DNA from: an uncultured Barnesiella sp.
GTDB lineage: Bacteria > Bacteroidota > Bacteroidia > Bacteroidales > Barnesiellaceae_A
Assembly: GCA_944321085.1 (NCBI GenBank)
Contig: CALUJY010000015.1
Span: 1-50,757 of the forward strand
Length of the DNA: 50,757 nucleotides
Reading direction: 5' to 3'
Shown here piece by piece: positions 1 to 8,603 of this stretch. Position 1 is the first letter of the stretch; each line of letters begins with the position of its first letter. The notes under the pieces are model-generated. The model searched no databases and was not told the origin of the DNA. It was given only the letters and a program-made list of their open reading frames with translations. The position numbers were made by a program, and so were the translations under genes.

Positions 1-44
1 TTCGTGTCATTTTTTTTGCCGCCGCGCAGCCTTTTTCCCGCCAC

Positions 45-413
45 TTAGAAGGGAAGGTCGTCGCTGCTGTTCTCTCCCGATGACGGAAAGGGGGACAGCT
101 CTTCGACTACGGGGGGCAAAGGAGGTATATCGGCTGCTGCCGGAGCGCTGTTCTTTTCGAGCTTCCAGCCATGGATACCTGTGTACCAACGGCCGTTATA
201 CTCGCGGCTCTCTATGTCGAAACTCAATGTCACATCATCGCCTATCTCGACAGGATATTGATCTACTTTATCGCCAAAAAAGTCGAAACATACTTTACGA
301 GGATATTGTTCTTGTGTTTCTAACACATATTCCCGTTTTTTCCACTTATTCCCGGCACGAGAAACTCCCTCTTGCAAAGGGAGCACGTGTATAATTTTAC
401 CTTTGATTTCCAT
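45..413 (-). CDS. DUF3127 domain protein, OB-fold-like with SSB-like C-terminal tip
   Basis: A 122-residue protein. Residues 1-85 match what I know of the Bacteroidetes DUF3127 family: MEIKGKIIHVLP start, a KREYVLET strand and a CFDFFGDK motif, giving a small beta-barrel related to the OB folds of single-stranded DNA-binding proteins. Residues 88-115 form a Pro/Ser/Glu-rich flexible linker. The last residues are SSDDLPF, which closely resembles the acidic-hydrophobic tip that SSB proteins use to recruit DNA repair and replication partners. A role on single-stranded DNA is inference from that architecture. The gene has its own promoter (-7 box at 441-448). The ATG at 413 lies about 25 bases downstream of it. 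Confidence 0.85.
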   Translation of the reverse strand: MEIKGKIIHVLPLQEGVSRAGNKWKKREYVLETQEQYPRKVCFDFFGDKVDQYPVEIGDDVTLSFDIESREYNGRWYTGIHGWKLEKNSAPAAADIPPLPPVVEELSPFPSSGENSSDDLPF

Positions 414-440
414 AATAATTTATACTAATGAGTAAGACTG

Positions 441-470
441 CAAATATAGCGATTTTTTATGAGAGACAAA
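441..470 (-). promoter_or_regulatory. Bacteroidetes-type promoter for the DUF3127 gene
   Basis: On the minus strand a -33 TTTG (470-467) and a -7 TATATTTG (448-441) are separated by 18 bases, matching the Bacteroidetes consensus TTTG-N19-TAnnTTTG. The predicted leader is about 25 bases. Confidence 0.7.
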
Positions 471-471
471 T

Positions 472-509
472 GGCTCGCGGCTAAAATGCTCCCATTTCAG
501 CCGCGAGCC
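472..509 (-). terminator. Hairpin downstream of the universal stress protein gene
   Basis: Perfect 11-base arms GGCTCGCGGCT (472-482) and AGCCGCGAGCC (499-509) extend inward through a further AAATG/CATTT pairing around a 4-base loop. The hairpin lies about 100 bases past the stop codon at 611. The following minus-strand bases are only weakly T-rich, and the hairpin abuts the -33 box of the next gene. Confidence 0.6.
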
Positions 510-610
510 GCCAAGAGTCGATACGTCTTATGCTTCTTTTGTTTTGCGCACCTCGAATGTATTTTACTATATGTATGCTACCGACATAGAATGCGGTGGC
601 GGATTAGGTT

Positions 611-1735
611 TTATGAGGGTATCATCAGTAAGGGGGTATCGGCATGGAAGAGCATCTTATGGGCGATACTGGGATTGAAAAGCCGGGCAAAGAGGCCTCG
701 CCGTCTGTTGGGGATAACCATCATTTCTATATTGCGTTGCTTGAACAACGACTCTACTTGTTCGAGGAACTTATTCTCTTCAAATATTACATAATCGAAT
801 TTATATCCGGGATAGTGTCCTATGCAGTATTCGCGCATTCCTGCCAGCTTTATTTCGTTCCAATGATCGTGCTTCTTGGAGAGATATACAAATGTCAGGG
901 AGAAATGCGACTGGCCGAAGAGACGAACAAAAGCATCGATCGATACCAAATCGCGTTGCTCGAAGTTAGTAAAGAAAGCTACTTCACGGAGTTGCGAGAG
1001 GTGTGTTGCCGAGTCTTCGGGAATAGCCAGCACGGGACAGCGGCTACTATCGAGTACTTCGGCGGTTACACTGCCTATAAGATCGGTTTCCTTACGGCTC
1101 TTGCCCCGGGTGCCCATAACGACGAGAATGGGTTTCTCTCTCTCGGTATATGACTCTATAATCTCCTCGGGTATGCCTTCGACTATCTTGTAACTGAATA
1201 CTACACGCGGCAACTCGCCTTTGTCGATACACTCTTGCAAGCGTTTTACCAATCGCTCCATCTCTTCGCGAGCGGCAACCATTTCACTATGGAAAGTGTC
1301 TTGCTCTTGTGCCTCGAACTTGAAGGCGTCGGGGAAAGAAACGCTCAACGCATCGGTTACATAGAATGTATGTAGCAGAAATACGTCGGCATCATGCCCA
1401 AAGGCAAACTCAAAACCGATACGACATGCCTCGAACGAATATTCAGAAAAATCGACCGGAATGAGCACACATTTTCTCATGGGAGTTTCCTCTTCGGAAT
1501 TTGCCTCTTTTGAAATGGCCTCGTCGAAGATAGGATACTTTTCCAATATCTCCAAAGCATGCGGTAAATCGCTCTCCCTGATACGCACTCGCACACCTGA
1601 TGAGATAACGGGTTGTACAAGATTGACATTTTGTATCACAGCGGGGATACCCTCATTTTCGAGGACACCTTTCATGATTTGTGCCTGTTCGTAAGTGCGA
1701 ATGGCTAATGTTACGAGATGTTCTTGGTCGTTCAT
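611..1735 (-). CDS. DUF2007 + tandem universal stress protein
   Basis: A 374-residue protein starting at MNDQEHLV; an in-frame upstream start at 1798 would add 21 residues that look like leader DNA. Residues 1-70 resemble DUF2007, a ferredoxin-like putative signal-transducing domain (hydrophobic strands, then IRESDLPHALEIL). Residues 85-245 are a UspA domain with the start CVLIPVDFSEYS and the ATP-binding pattern G-x2-G-x9-GS in MGTRGKSRKETDLIGS. Residues 250-374 form a second Usp-like half that lacks this pattern (NRRRGLFARLFNPS), as is common in tandem Usp proteins. Probably cytoplasmic, stress related and nucleotide binding. No operon partner is close. Confidence 0.85.
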   Translation of the reverse strand: MNDQEHLVTLAIRTYEQAQIMKGVLENEGIPAVIQNVNLVQPVISSGVRVRIRESDLPHALEILEKYPIFDEAISKEANSEEETPMRKCVLIPVDFSEYSFEACRIGFEFAFGHDADVFLLHTFYVTDALSVSFPDAFKFEAQEQDTFHSEMVAAREEMERLVKRLQECIDKGELPRVVFSYKIVEGIPEEIIESYTEREKPILVVMGTRGKSRKETDLIGSVTAEVLDSSRCPVLAIPEDSATHLSQLREVAFFTNFEQRDLVSIDAFVRLFGQSHFSLTFVYLSKKHDHWNEIKLAGMREYCIGHYPGYKFDYVIFEENKFLEQVESLFKQRNIEMMVIPNRRRGLFARLFNPSIAHKMLFHADTPLLMIPS

Positions 1736-1929
1736 ATCAATTTGTTTTTTAAGGGTTAAAGGAATACATCTAACAACGCTGTTCGCCGCAGGCAACAACG
1801 ATATGCAGCGTTGTCTTCTCTAATTTTGACTGCCTTTCGCTGTTTCTATATGCCACACGAGACCGTGCCTCATTTTGCAATTCGACACAGCCTCGTATGC
1901 ATACGTGCGTAATCGGCGTCTCCGCCTGC

Positions 1930-2190
1930 CTACTCTTTATTTTTGGCTTCTTCGAGAATCTTTATCGCCATATCATAAATCGTAGTATCGTCGAGGACTA
2001 CAATTCCACCATCGGGACCGGGTTGAATATGCAAACCACAATTCTTACCATACGCATAGTCGGTACCTCCAAAATAATTGCGAACCGTCTGCACAGTAAC
2101 ATTTAACTCGTCTGCGATGCGGTGAATCGAGCCCTCGGGCAAACTGCCTTTAATACGACGGAGCTCATTGAATGAAATGGTCTTAGTCAT
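1930..2190 (-). CDS. Small HTH-type DNA-binding protein, conserved in Bacteroidetes
   Basis: An 86-residue protein. Residues 5-45 carry a helix-turn-helix-like stretch (RIADELNVTVQTVRNYF), in which an alpha-helix, a turn and a second helix reading TVQTVRN look like a DNA-recognition unit. The following segment contains a Gly/Asp-rich turn (QPGPDGG) and a C-terminal helix. Small proteins of this kind recur in Bacteroidales genomes and are annotated as DNA-binding or hypothetical; I know of no assigned function. It stands alone between the universal stress gene and the end of the bat operon. Confidence 0.75.
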   Translation of the reverse strand: MTKTISFNELRRIKGSLPEGSIHRIADELNVTVQTVRNYFGGTDYAYGKNCGLHIQPGPDGGIVVLDDTTIYDMAIKILEEAKNKE

Positions 2191-2295
2191 GGTATACTTG
2201 TTTAAATGTGAACAATTTTATTTCGCAATAAATTTATGGCATATCAATGGGAAAAACAAATTTTTTACGATTTTTTTCTACCGAGAGACAAAAAA

Positions 2296-2979
2296 TCACG
2301 CAATAACATACGAAATGAATGCTCCGCCTACCAACAGCAGACATACATAATATGAAAAGATTTTTACCGAGATACTGCCTCTGTATGGTATGTCGACATC
2401 GGGTAGTCGGCCGACAGATTGTAAACGCCGTCGAACCCACTTATATACATTATATATAACTATACCACCCAATACACCGGCTAATGCACCAGCCAAAATA
2501 TCGCCGGGATAGTGTACCCCCAAATAGATGCGCGAATAACTTACAATAACAGCCCATAGCAGGATAGATACCGTAAAAAGGCGATTGCGAAAGACGCCTA
2601 TCAAGAAAACCGCTGCGCCGAAAGCATTGGCGGCATGGCTCGATATGAAGCCATACCGCCCTCCGCGGTAGTTATTGACAAGTGTTACCAACTGCCCTAT
2701 CTCCTCGTCGTGCGTAGGACGCGGCCTGTGAAAAATGGGTTTGCAAATCGACGAGGCAAACTGGTCGCACAAGAGTATGGTCAACGCCACACCGGCTACA
2801 ACGAGTAGCGCTTCTTTCCACGAGGCTCTGTAAAAAAGAAGCAATAGCAGCGGCAGTATCACCCAAAGATTCGACAGACGAGCCGAGATGAACCAGAAAA
2901 AAGTATCGAGCCACGGCAAATGGTATCCGTTGCAATAGAGCAATAAACTTTTATCGAAGTCTATAAGCGAATCGAGCAT
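2296..2979 (-). CDS. PAP2-family membrane phosphatase
   Basis: An integral membrane lipid phosphatase of 227 residues from the ATG at 2979; a TTG at 3009, directly abutting the batE stop, would add ten residues. The three PAP2 motifs are present: KPIFHRPRP (K-x6-RP), SSHAANAF (the PSGH motif with Ser replacing Pro and Ala replacing Gly at the motif edges) and SRIYLGVHYPGD (SR-x5-H-x3-D). Hydrophobic helices flank them. Likely substrates are undecaprenyl pyrophosphate or phosphatidic-acid-type lipids at the periplasmic face. It follows batE with almost no gap and so is probably the last gene of the bat operon, a position that does not by itself imply a shared function. Confidence 0.85.
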   Translation of the reverse strand: MLDSLIDFDKSLLLYCNGYHLPWLDTFFWFISARLSNLWVILPLLLLLFYRASWKEALLVVAGVALTILLCDQFASSICKPIFHRPRPTHDEEIGQLVTLVNNYRGGRYGFISSHAANAFGAAVFLIGVFRNRLFTVSILLWAVIVSYSRIYLGVHYPGDILAGALAGVLGGIVIYNVYKWVRRRLQSVGRLPDVDIPYRGSISVKIFSYYVCLLLVGGAFISYVIA

Positions 2980-3009
2980 ACGGCAAGCGGCTGTTATTAT
3001 ACCTAACAA

Positions 3010-3762
3010 TTATATTACCTCTATCGACGAACTCGGCAACCATCCACGGTTTCCATCGGCGATTCGTACTTCTATCCAGTCGCCCACTTTCTCCATCAAT
3101 GTCACCTTGGTACCTTCGTGCAAGACAAAAAGGTCGGTACCGCTATCGGCCGGGGTACTTTTAGCCGTCACCGTAGGCGAAAAAACGATAGCTTCGTCGT
3201 GCGCGTTACGGCGATGATTTTGGTCGATGGCACAGGCATTGGCAATAACCGAAATCAGCAACATGGGGAGCGCAACGAAGAATCCGGCTTTCTTCACCTT
3301 GATATTTCGCACAAAAATATAGAAATAGAGCCCTATCAAGAAGAGGAGGAACGAGCCTACTCCTATGACAGCCCACATATTGCTACTGCAACAGTCGCGC
3401 AAGCCTTGCGCCCATACGGTGATGAAGAATTTGCCCGCCGGCTCTATCTTGTCGGTGATTTTGCTATTGGCTAATTGAAGGTTGGCGCGTGTATCGCCAT
3501 CGCCGGGATTCAACAAGAGAGCACGCTCATAGTTGAGTATGGCAGCAGCGTAATGCCCCATCTTATAGTAGGCATTTCCCCTGTTGTAATAGAGGGATGC
3601 CGACACACCTTCGTTCACCTCCACACTATCATAGAGGGCAACGGCGTCGGCATAACGTTGCGCATTATAGGCCTCGGCAGCACGTTCAAAAGTCGTCTGC
3701 GCCGTAGAAGAGAGAGAGGCACATACAACAAGTGCCACGACCCAATATATTTTACGAACCAT
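3010..3762 (-). CDS. batE: BatE: TPR and SH3 domain aerotolerance protein
   Basis: A 250-residue protein with a signal peptide (residues 1-21, ending STAQ). Two TPR units lie at about 25-95 (YNRGNAYYKMGHYAAAILNYERALLLNPGD). Two hydrophobic helices lie at about 125-180. A bacterial SH3 domain occupies 190-250 (HEGTKVTLMEKVGDWIEVRIADGNRGWLP). This order is that of BatE, the last member of the Bacteroides aerotolerance set. It begins 9 bases after the batD stop, consistent with one transcript. BatE probably acts in the periplasm as part of a BatA-E membrane complex; the biochemical role of the set is not well defined. Confidence 0.87.
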   Translation of the reverse strand: MVRKIYWVVALVVCASLSSTAQTTFERAAEAYNAQRYADAVALYDSVEVNEGVSASLYYNRGNAYYKMGHYAAAILNYERALLLNPGDGDTRANLQLANSKITDKIEPAGKFFITVWAQGLRDCCSSNMWAVIGVGSFLLFLIGLYFYIFVRNIKVKKAGFFVALPMLLISVIANACAIDQNHRRNAHDEAIVFSPTVTAKSTPADSGTDLFVLHEGTKVTLMEKVGDWIEVRIADGNRGWLPSSSIEVI

Positions 3763-3771
3763 ATCTGTTAT

Positions 3772-5586
3772 CTATTTTTTTAACGTATTCTCCATTTCTC
3801 CTATCACATCAACCGTCTCGCCGAAAAGCGTGTCCATCGCCTCATCGGACTGCGATGGAGCATAACGGGCAAACTCGCAACGGTCTAATATGGCGGTAAA
3901 GCGATTTATCAAATCTTCACCGACCCCGCAACGCGATAACTCTTGTTGCACGTTGTCGCGCGACAATTCCGATATAGGCAACGTGAGTTTATCGCTCAGA
4001 TAGCCCCAAACGGCCTTCAACACCTCTTCATAGAAGTGCGCATCGTCGTGGGCTTTCATGTACTTATCGGCAACTTTAAGGCGTCGCAATGCCACTTTGT
4101 TGGCTTTGCGATTACGCATGGCGGCTACATTGGCATTAGCGGCAGCCTGCTTGCGATTGACTATCGTATATATCACAAAAAGCAATGCCGGGATAATATA
4201 CCAAAGCCAATAGGTCCACGCCCCTACATACAGCGACGGCGACTTCTGCAAATGGCCGGGCGATTGCTTGATATAGTGTATATCGGTATTCAGCAACCGG
4301 AGGTCTTGCTTGTTCGAAAAATTGTTTACCGTAACAGCTGCATTATCGGCACCTTTCTCTACCTCGATTTCAAACCCGGATGTCGACAACGTCTTGTATG
4401 TGCCGGATTTCACATCGAAGTAAGAAAATTCTACGGGAGGTATCTTGAACGAACCAGCAAAACGGGGTATTATCGTGTACTCGATAGTGCGCGTACCCGA
4501 CACACCGCTCTCAGAGGCACGCATATCGAGATTGACTTGCGGGTCGTATGTCTCGAAATCGGCCGGGAACTCGGGCGTGGGGTTTTGCATGAATTTAAGG
4601 TTACCCGTACCCTTCACATGCAATTTCAATGTGAGGGCTTCATTGGCTTTCACCTTATTCGAAGAGAGTTCGCCCGCAAAAGTGAATGAGCCTACGGCTC
4701 CCGCATACGAAGCCGGCTTACCGGCCGGCAGAGGTATAGCATTGATTTTCACCGCAGGCGACACAAGGGTTTGCTCTACCTGCTGCGGCACACGTGTGGG
4801 GCCGAAGAATCCGTTTACGACTTGGAAAACCACAAGCGCCACTTCATACTTGCCTTCGTTGATTGTAATTTCACCCGAACGCTGGGGGAAAAGTAGGTAT
4901 TTGCGCAGCACGGCTGTTTTGTAATTTTTGCCTTTGTAATTTTCCAATTCATACGAACGGTCTTGCGGCAGCTCTATCTCCTGCGTCACAAAGCCTTCGA
5001 AAGAGGGCATCGTCACATTCTGTAAAGCGAGGTCAGAGGCTCTTGTATATAGCTTTATGGTGGCCACAAGCGCTTCTTGCTCGCATACCTTGGTACGCGA
5101 TACGATAGTACGCACAAAAGTCTCGGTATCGTTCATATCGACCGACGACAGCATGGTACTGCTGCCACCGCCTTGTTGCCCCGACGAGGCCGGAGCATTT
5201 TTGTCGGGGGGCAATATCGTCAAACTCCATGTATTGGAAGTGTACGTCTTGCCGTCGGCAGTAATTGTGGCAGGCTCTATTTTATAAGAACCCTCTTTGT
5301 CGGCTCGCAGGGTGACGATGTGCGACTCTGTCGTCTGCCTATCGACCTTGCCATTCACGATAGAGACGTTTGTTCCTCGCGAAACAGCATCGTACAAAAC
5401 TGTACACCCGGGGAAATCGGGAATCTTAAATTCTTTTCCCGAGGCATTATACAAGGTATATTCCATTTGGAACTGCCTGCCCTCTATCACCTGACGGGGA
5501 CCGTTTACCTCGAAACGGACTTGTGCGTCGACCGCAGAAACCGCTGCTATCATCAACGCACCTACCAATAATAAGATATGTTTCAT
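3772..5586 (-). CDS. batD: BatD: large periplasmic, membrane-anchored aerotolerance protein
   Basis: A protein of about 604 residues. The start is taken at ATG 5586 because MKHILLLVGALMIAAVSAVDAQ then forms a clean signal peptide; an ATG nine bases upstream (5595) is also possible. The N-terminal half is beta-rich (VRFEVNGPRQVIEGRQFQ), as in the BatD/oxygen tolerance family. Repeated immunoglobulin-like segments follow, then one transmembrane helix near residues 455-475 (WLWYIIPALLFVIYTIV) and a helical cytoplasmic tail of about 125 residues. Membership of the bat operon is the main support for its role. It lies between batC and batE with short gaps. Confidence 0.87.
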   Translation of the reverse strand: MKHILLLVGALMIAAVSAVDAQVRFEVNGPRQVIEGRQFQMEYTLYNASGKEFKIPDFPGCTVLYDAVSRGTNVSIVNGKVDRQTTESHIVTLRADKEGSYKIEPATITADGKTYTSNTWSLTILPPDKNAPASSGQQGGGSSTMLSSVDMNDTETFVRTIVSRTKVCEQEALVATIKLYTRASDLALQNVTMPSFEGFVTQEIELPQDRSYELENYKGKNYKTAVLRKYLLFPQRSGEITINEGKYEVALVVFQVVNGFFGPTRVPQQVEQTLVSPAVKINAIPLPAGKPASYAGAVGSFTFAGELSSNKVKANEALTLKLHVKGTGNLKFMQNPTPEFPADFETYDPQVNLDMRASESGVSGTRTIEYTIIPRFAGSFKIPPVEFSYFDVKSGTYKTLSTSGFEIEVEKGADNAAVTVNNFSNKQDLRLLNTDIHYIKQSPGHLQKSPSLYVGAWTYWLWYIIPALLFVIYTIVNRKQAAANANVAAMRNRKANKVALRRLKVADKYMKAHDDAHFYEEVLKAVWGYLSDKLTLPISELSRDNVQQELSRCGVGEDLINRFTAILDRCEFARYAPSQSDEAMDTLFGETVDVIGEMENTLKK

Positions 5587-5635
5587 CTCTCGCATATTAT
5601 CTTCTCACGCAACGTTACGCAATCGGTAGGCAAGA

Positions 5636-6496
5636 CTACCACTCTTTGTCGGTTTTCTTGCGCTGTTGTTGTTGCATCAATGCCTTTTGCACTTTCTCCT
5701 GTGTGTCTCGCTCATCTTCTTGCATGGCATCGAGTATCTGTTGCGCATTTTCTTTCGACATGCCGCCCTGCTGCTGTTGCTGTTGTTGTTGCTGCTGCTC
5801 GGGTTGCTGGTCTTGCTTATCTTGATTGTCTTGCTTATTCTCTTGTTGTTGATTGTCTTGCTGCTCCTGCTGCTGATTTTGTTGTTGCTGCTGCTGTTGG
5901 TCTTGCTGCTGGTCTTGGTCTTGTTGTTGCTGCTCCTGCTGCTGTTTTTTCAACAGCAGTTGCGCCAGCCGCAAGTTGTAGCGAGTCTCGTCGTCATTGG
6001 GGTTGCGACGCAAAGCATTTTTATACTCTTCGATGCTCTGGGCATAGTTTTGCTCTTGCATAGATATATTGCCCATGTTGTGCCATGCCTTAGCCTGCAA
6101 GACAGGGTCGTCGGTCGTGCCTATGGCATTCTTATACTCGGCACGGGCATCGTTATATTTTTGTTGACGGAAAAGCGAATTACCCAGATTATACGCCGCC
6201 AGCGGGCTGTCAGGATTGGCATCGACGGCTTTACGGTACTCTATTTCGCTCTCGACATATTTTTCTTGGTTGTAAAGTTTGTTGCCTCCCCGCACGCTGT
6301 TGCGCTCTTGCTTGGGATTTACTTTATGTTCGTCGGGAGCAGCAGCAACGGCCTGCGGCTGTTGCTTTTGTTCAGCCTGTTGCTCAGCTTGTTGCCGCAA
6401 CTGGTCGGGGTCGGGCTTAGGCAGCTGTGCAACCGTCGCAGACGGGAAACAGAGAAGCATCATCAGAGGGAAACTATACAGAACTATCTTTTTCAT
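5636..6496 (-). CDS. batC: BatC: TPR protein with polyglutamine tail
   Basis: A 286-residue secreted or periplasmic protein with signal peptide 1-24. TPR repeats lie at about 70-170 (AAYNLGNSLFRQQKYNDARAEYKNAI and AWHNMGNISMQEQNYAQSIEEYKNAL). Residues 185-243 are overwhelmingly glutamine with Asp/Glu/Asn/Lys, followed by a short conserved helix (ENAQQILDAMQEDERDTQEKVQ). Family members usually have a charged or glutamine-rich stretch here, but this one is long. The GTT/CTG-type codon repeat on the plus strand (5768-5944) is prone to slippage. BatC is expected to scaffold the complex through TPR contacts. The gap to batB is 15 bases. Confidence 0.87.
   Translation of the reverse strand: MKKIVLYSFPLMMLLCFPSATVAQLPKPDPDQLRQQAEQQAEQKQQPQAVAAAPDEHKVNPKQERNSVRGGNKLYNQEKYVESEIEYRKAVDANPDSPLAAYNLGNSLFRQQKYNDARAEYKNAIGTTDDPVLQAKAWHNMGNISMQEQNYAQSIEEYKNALRRNPNDDETRYNLRLAQLLLKKQQQEQQQQDQDQQQDQQQQQQQNQQQEQQDNQQQENKQDNQDKQDQQPEQQQQQQQQQQGGMSKENAQQILDAMQEDERDTQEKVQKALMQQQQRKKTDKEW
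5768..5944 (-). repeat. Glutamine-codon microsatellite-like tract in batC
   Basis: About 59 codons dominated by CAA/CAG glutamine with interspersed GAC/GAA/AAC, including a run of more than nine consecutive glutamines near its end. It is an imperfect trinucleotide repeat within the reading frame, so unit changes would alter tract length without breaking the frame. Confidence 0.8.
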
Positions 6497-6511
6497 TGCC
6501 TTTACTTGCTT

Positions 6512-7537
6512 TTATTTCGTAAAGAAATTGATTTTGCTTATTATGCCGTTCTTGCGGTCGAGGAGGAAAGCATCGACAAGCAGTATCACCAATGCTATCC
6601 ACGCCAACCCGGGGAATTGCTCGTTATACTCCGAATAGACTTTGCTATCGAGTTCGGTCGTCTTCATCGTATCAAGCTCTTTCTGTAATGCCCGCAAGGC
6701 CCCGTTGGTATTGTCGGCACGGGCATAGATGCCCTTACCGGCACGAGCTATCTCCTGCGCCATTGCCTCGTTGAGCTTGGTGATAACCACATTTCCGTCA
6801 TTGTCTTTGATAAAATTATTGTCGCTGTTGCCTACGGGAATGGGGGCACCTTGTAACGAACCTATACCTATCACATCGACCTTGATACCTTGCTCGGCTG
6901 CCGCAGCTGCTGCTTGTACGGCATCGTCTTCGTGATTCTCTCCATCGGTAATCACAATGATTGCCTTATCGGCAGGGCTATCGGGCGAAAACGATTTCAT
7001 AGCCGTCGAGATAGCACTTCCTATTGCCGTACCTTGTGTGGGTACCATCTGCGGATTGATGGATTTTAGAAACATCTTGGCTGATACATAGTCGGTCGTG
7101 ATGGGTAATTGCGTATAGGCATCTCCCGCAAAAACGATGAGACCCACTTTATCGTTATCCAAATCATCGACCAGCTTAGAAAGCATCATCTTTGCCTTAT
7201 CGAGGCGTGTGGGGTTGATGTCGCGCGCCATCATAGAGTTCGACACATCTAAGGCTACCATCACCTCTATGCCTTTCTTCTTGACGGTCTCTAACTTCGA
7301 CCCGAACTGCGGACGCGCCAACATAAATACTATGACGACGAATGCCAGCGTCTGCAACACTATCTTCACCAACGGACGCCAACGCGACACATCGGGCGAC
7401 AGCACCGACAGGAAAGCCGGATTACCGAATTTCGCCAGATTCTTGCGGCGGCGATACCGGGCATATAGATATAAGCCCCACAAAAACGGGACTATAAGCA
7501 GCAAATAGAGATATAAAGGTTGTGCAAAACGAAACAT
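6512..7537 (-). CDS. batB: BatB: von Willebrand factor A domain membrane protein
   Basis: A 341-residue inner-membrane protein. Two hydrophobic helices near the N-terminus (about 8-27 and 58-75) precede a VWA domain (about 90-300). The metal-ion-dependent adhesion site is intact: DVSNS at 97-101, the threonine in PTQGTAIG, and TDGENHED. A final helix (LAWIALVILLVDAFLL) re-anchors the protein. It is paralogous to the upstream batA product. The VWA domain probably faces the periplasm and binds partners through Mg2+ at the MIDAS site. It sits 30 bases after batA and 15 bases before batC. Confidence 0.88.
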   Translation of the reverse strand: MFRFAQPLYLYLLLIVPFLWGLYLYARYRRRKNLAKFGNPAFLSVLSPDVSRWRPLVKIVLQTLAFVVIVFMLARPQFGSKLETVKKKGIEVMVALDVSNSMMARDINPTRLDKAKMMLSKLVDDLDNDKVGLIVFAGDAYTQLPITTDYVSAKMFLKSINPQMVPTQGTAIGSAISTAMKSFSPDSPADKAIIVITDGENHEDDAVQAAAAAAEQGIKVDVIGIGSLQGAPIPVGNSDNNFIKDNDGNVVITKLNEAMAQEIARAGKGIYARADNTNGALRALQKELDTMKTTELDSKVYSEYNEQFPGLAWIALVILLVDAFLLDRKNGIISKINFFTK

Positions 7538-7567
7538 GATATTTTCCTTTCTCTTTTATTGGGGGCT

Positions 7568-8551
7568 TTACGGGATATTGCGCAAGACAGTGTTCCGCAG
7601 ACATATTTCTATACCCAACAGCAACAATGCCAAGATAGCCCACGGCATATACTCCTCTTCCTTGCGGCTGAACTCCTTGATAGAGAGTTTGGTTTTCTCC
7701 ATTTGGTCTATCTCTTCAAAGATATTTTGAAGCGCAGCCTTGTCGGTTGCCCTGAAATAGGCGCCTTCGGTCGTAGAGGCTATCTGCCTGAGTTTGGCTT
7801 CGTCAATCTCTACGGGCATGTTTTGGTAGCGTATTCCGTAAGGCGTCTGTACCGGATAGGACGCCATGCCTTGCGTACCCACGCCTATGGTGTAAACTCT
7901 TATACCGAAGGTACGTGCTATCTCGGCCGCAGTCAACGGGTCTACGACACCGGTATTGTTGGTACCATCGGTCAGCAATATGATGGTCTTCGACTTGGCA
8001 GGTCCCTCCTTGATACGGTTAATGGCAGTAGCCAATCCGTCGCCTATCGCCGTACCATCGTCTATCATACCGCAATATACCTCTTTCATCAGATTTTGCA
8101 GTACGGCATGGTCGGTTGTCATAGGACACATCGTGAAGCTCTCACCGGCAAATATGACCAATCCTATATTATCATACTCACGACCAGCCACGAAACGCGC
8201 CGCCACATCTTTGGCAGCTTCAACACGGTTCGGCGAGAAGTCGCGCGCCAACATACTGCCCGATATATCCACGGCCAAAACAATATCGACACCTTCGGTC
8301 GAAGAGTTTTGCCAACGGTCGGTCGACTGCGGACGCGCCAATACGATAATGACGCACACCACAACCGCCATACGCAAGGCAAACGACACGTGCCGCAGGT
8401 ATTCCTTGTAGCTGCGGGGCATCTTATCGAATGCCTCGGTAGAGGAGAATTGCATCGAAGCCTGCGCCTTGTTCTGCTTGAAGATATACCATATCGTTGC
8501 CAAAACGGGCAACAGCAACAGCGCCAGACACCAAGGATTTGCAAATACCAT
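7568..8551 (-). CDS. batA: BatA: von Willebrand factor A domain membrane protein
   Basis: A 327-residue paralogue of BatB. N-terminal helices lie at about 5-24 and 56-73, followed by a VWA domain with MIDAS residues DISGS (95-99), the Thr in DGTAIGDG and LLTDGTNN. A C-terminal helix (WAILALLLLGIEICL) follows. The family is widespread next to MoxR ATPases and DUF58 proteins, where it is thought to serve chaperone-like metal insertion or envelope stress functions. In Bacteroides fragilis the bat genes were linked to aerotolerance. The product assignment is firm; the molecular role is not known from sequence. Confidence 0.88.
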   Translation of the reverse strand: MVFANPWCLALLLLPVLATIWYIFKQNKAQASMQFSSTEAFDKMPRSYKEYLRHVSFALRMAVVVCVIIVLARPQSTDRWQNSSTEGVDIVLAVDISGSMLARDFSPNRVEAAKDVAARFVAGREYDNIGLVIFAGESFTMCPMTTDHAVLQNLMKEVYCGMIDDGTAIGDGLATAINRIKEGPAKSKTIILLTDGTNNTGVVDPLTAAEIARTFGIRVYTIGVGTQGMASYPVQTPYGIRYQNMPVEIDEAKLRQIASTTEGAYFRATDKAALQNIFEEIDQMEKTKLSIKEFSRKEEEYMPWAILALLLLGIEICLRNTVLRNIP

Positions 8552-8603
8552 TTCTAATCTTTTTTATAGCGTCGCCGGCACAAACCCGGCGTGCGATTTT
8601 CGT

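Noticed and set aside
3943..5571. Plus-strand open frames opposite batD
   Set aside because: Antisense to batD, no signal, domain or start context.
5578..6688. Leucine/cysteine-rich plus-strand frames opposite batC
   Set aside because: Artefact of the glutamine-codon tract read on the other strand.
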